The notes under the pieces are model-generated. The model ran no database searches. It was not told the origin of the DNA and was given only the letters and a program-made list of their open reading frames with translations. Source: Solanum dulcamara (Eukaryota; Streptophyta; Magnoliopsida; Solanales; Solanaceae). From it: 64,000 bases of DNA. The position numbers and the translations under genes are program-made. Below, piece by piece: positions 61,701 through 64,000 of the stretch. The stretch is from the NCBI RefSeq assembly GCF_947179165.1, contig NC_077237.1, positions 16,329,523-16,393,522 of the forward strand, read 5' to 3'. Within the stretch, counting starts at the first letter, position 1, and every line of letters begins with the position of its first letter.

Positions 61701-62736
61701 GCCGGTACTGCAGTCCATGCATAAATCAATAGACTCCCTCCTTCTCTGTAGATAAGATCAGGGTAGCATAGTGAGACAACTCACAAAATCTTGCCTTGTA
61801 TCTTTGAGATGGTTATGGAGCCTTGCTCCAACCTGGAGAGCTGATCATGAAGCCTATTCCTGATGCTTCGTGGTATGAAACAGGCCAAGAAAGTCTCTGG
61901 GAAATCATCCCAAGATATAGGGGGTGACCCAATTAGCCTGGATTGTAAGTACAAGCGTCATTACTACCTAGCAGGCCCATAGAACTGATGAGCGGTAAGT
62001 TTATCTCCTCTTGACTCCATAAGACCTAAAGACTGAAGTTATTCTTAGTATGTAGTCAAGAACTATGGGCGTCCTCCCTAATTTCCCAAATAAATATCGA
62101 CGGTGATAATCTTTGAAATACCCCTAGCATCTTCTATTTGCACAGTGGGAAAACTCCATCCTCTGAATTTGGCAGTGCGGCCACATAAACTGGTATTGGC
62201 TGAACCTCTAGGGCCACTACTATAGGCTGAACCTGTGGTGCTAGAGCTAGAACTGGAACTGGTGTCTGCCTCATCACACCTATAGCTACTAAAATCTAGG
62301 CGAGTATAGTCTCAAGGTTGGGAGGTGTAGCATGTGCCAGTAACGGCTGGGTTGGTCCTAGCCCTACCTATTATGGAGGTACAAGTGATGCCTAAGGCTC
62401 CTTATTAGGCTTTGGCATCTCCTCTATATAATAGGCTAGTGCTGTAGCCCTCGTACAACCTCTAGGTTGGCCTCTGCCCCTAGTTCGGGATTTATTTAAG
62501 GGCCCAAGTGCATCACCCATGGCCATTGTACCACAGTGAGATCTATCCTGTGAAAGAGTGAAACAAGTGAGATTTTAAGGAACCAATAAGGCACACGTTG
62601 CACGAAAGCAAAACAAAAGGGGATCTTCCTAATGACATATTATAGTCTCTCGAAGATAAGTCACGGATGTCTCTGCATTGATATGTAGGACTCTAATAGA
62701 CGTTAGCTTTATACAAGTAAGACTAGTGAACTTGGA
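58738..62736 (-). pseudogene. gag-pol of the outer Ty3/gypsy element (upstream half)
   Basis: Order on the minus strand. Gag starts at about 62523 (MAMGDALGPLNKSRTRGRG). Protease is at about 60910-61110, where the active site reads DSRS instead of the usual D-(S/T/P)-G-S. RT lies at 60560-59700, with ISIPPYRMEYAQLKEL- and [15 protein letters not shown] words, [12 protein letters not shown] and the YxDD-type site FIDDTLVY. RNase H is at 59660-59230 ([19 protein letters not shown]). The H2C2 part of integrase is at 58920-58738, ending GLGMSFRDY at the insertion point. Many stops and frameshifts. Neither product nor movement is possible from this copy. Confidence 0.88.
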
Positions 62737-62748
62737 GCTTTGATACCA
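62737..62748 (-). other. Primer binding site of the outer element
   Basis: Minus strand TGGTATCAAAGC, one change from the tRNA-Met match, three bases inside the LTR border at 62752. Confidence 0.85.
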
Positions 62749-62751
62749 ACT

Positions 62752-64000
62752 TGTCCCAACTTAATTTCTCAAGTCATAATGACACCGACTATAATCCAAT
62801 GGTAGATAGGCCAACCCATAATACGGAACAACAAGTAATTGGTTTAAGGGTAGAAACTAAATAAGATCAAGCAATATAAAATTATACAAGACACATAAGC
62901 AGAAACAAGCCAAAATTTATATATACAATACAAAACCTGGAAGTCACAAGTACAGAGCTGACTAAATAAAAGAGTAGATGTCCCAATAGTTGACCCTAGA
63001 AACAAGACTTGTCTCTAAAATAAAAGACTAGTCAGATATATACAGATGGAGATCGGAAGAGTACAAAATGCCAAGTGCTTACCCCCGTCTCCATATCAGA
63101 CTACTTCAAGCTCGAATCAACACTAACCATTGGTACTCAGACCTGTATCATGAAAATAAATACAGAGTGTAGTATGAGTTCCAAAATAACAGGTACCCAT
63201 TAGGTATCATAGGCCGTCTGAGCTTGAAAAGTAAAAGCAATATGAAAGAAAGGAATAGAATAGAACAAAGGTCTAGAGCAAAAGTCTAAAATAAAATAAT
63301 GTAATGAACACGAGTGTAGAAAAGGCCCTAACTAAAGTAATCTACAAGCTAACTACACCTAACTGGGCCCCATATGCCTAAATGGTACACTCGTGTGTAA
63401 GTTTAAATAAACACCTGAATGGACCCCTATAAGTCAGACGAGTATACATAATAACTATAACTACCAAGAGAGGAACCTAAGAACCCAAGACTGGAGAATG
63501 CAGAACTAGAACCTCAAATCAAACTAGTAGAATCTGATAATACGGAGGCCAAACCTCTAAGTGGATTCTCTTTATAAGTATTCGAGTGATTGAGGCAGGA
63601 CCTTTAACTAGATACTTTTTATCAATATCAATGTGGCGGAGGTCGGAGCTCGAATTCGAATTCTCACCAAGAGTGCTAATATAGCTTCTAAAAGTGCTCC
63701 AAATGGTCTATAGTCATAAATCTCCATGGAACACCGTCCACACCTAGAGAATCAATTAAACAAGCTGAACTGAACCCAAAACCAATCTTGAATCGCAAAA
63801 TGGAACTAGATGTCGCCGTCAAAACTCACAAAGTCACTGAATCGGGGAAGTAAGGATAGAATATCATTAGATCAAGAGTACCGCCTAACTAAGACTCAAA
63901 CTATCAGAATCAAGTCTACTACACCAGTCTACAAGGACCTAAGTTGGTCAGAGCGACGTTAGGGTAAGACTAAGGGCTATCAGGGTCCGCATCTATATTT
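62752..64000 (-). repeat. 5' LTR of the outer element, cut by the window edge
   Basis: Aligns with 33191 to about 34500 of the 3' LTR, with many substitutions by eye; the rest lies to the right of the window. Confidence 0.88.

Larger units (their letters stand above)
33191..64000 (-). mobile_element. Outer Ty3/gypsy retrotransposon, split by a nested insertion and cut by the window edge
   Basis: Minus-strand element. 5' LTR from 62752 rightwards off the window; PBS 62737-62748; gag, protease, RT, RNase H and integrase N-terminus between about 62525 and 58738; then the inserted element 37348-58737; then the rest of integrase and the C-terminus (37347 to 36219) and the 3' LTR (36218 to 33191). 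The host sequence resumes in the middle of integrase on both sides of the insertion, which proves the nesting. Decayed by stops. Confidence 0.9.

Noticed and set aside
62737..62748. tRNA-like sequence near LTR border
   Set aside because: It is a primer binding site complementary to tRNA-Met, not a tRNA gene.

Overview
The window looks like plant nuclear DNA, most likely from a Solanaceae species. The evidence is a spliced plant peroxisomal ABC-transporter gene, a nuclear tRNA-Trp gene, a TS-type (tobacco) SINE and many decayed plant retrotransposons. I place it in Solanaceae mainly from the SINE and from repeat types I recognise; no species is claimed. All homology statements are recognition by eye; no database search was run.

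Layout. 1-850: remains of a LINE, minus strand, with its reverse-transcriptase core deleted. 851-2572: no recognisable exon, apart from a MITE-like repeat. 2573-16341 (+): the 3' two thirds of a full-length ABCD transporter gene (PXA1/COMATOSE/ABCD1 type). Its 18 visible exons keep phase throughout and run from Walker A of the first nucleotide-binding domain to the stop codon; the first transmembrane domain lies off the left edge or is missing. Two introns are swollen by insertions (LTR fragments, two copies of one dispersed repeat, a tandemly duplicated LINE 3' end); a third holds a TS SINE. 17666-17737 (-): tRNA-Trp(CCA). 17740-20725: AT-rich DNA with no gene seen. 20726 to about 25240 (+): a gutted Ty3/gypsy element with two LTRs. 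25889-31202 (-): a broken Ulp1-protease/DUF1985 gene of the kind carried by Mutator-like (KI-MULE) transposons. It contains three tandem copies of an exon-intron unit and is filled with a TGATACAT motif. 31877-32163: a Stowaway MITE.

32757-64000 is a nested stack. A LINE 3' end (-) is interrupted by a Ty3/gypsy element (-) that begins at 33191 and runs off the right edge. That element's integrase is split by a plus-strand, apparently non-coding LTR element (37348-58737, target duplication TGGGT/TAGGT). This in turn holds a solo LTR (42022-44131) and, 19 bp further on, a minus-strand LTR element (44151-55139) with a perfect GTGTT target duplication and only an integrase recognisable.

The only features likely to be functional host genes are the ABCD transporter (import of fatty-acyl substrates into peroxisomes for beta-oxidation) and the tRNA. 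Everything else is mobile DNA in various stages of decay. The most unusual signals are the in-phase exon triplication in the Ulp1/DUF1985 gene, the GC-AG intron in the transporter, matching Walker A introns in the two transporter halves, and the dated order of nested insertions.
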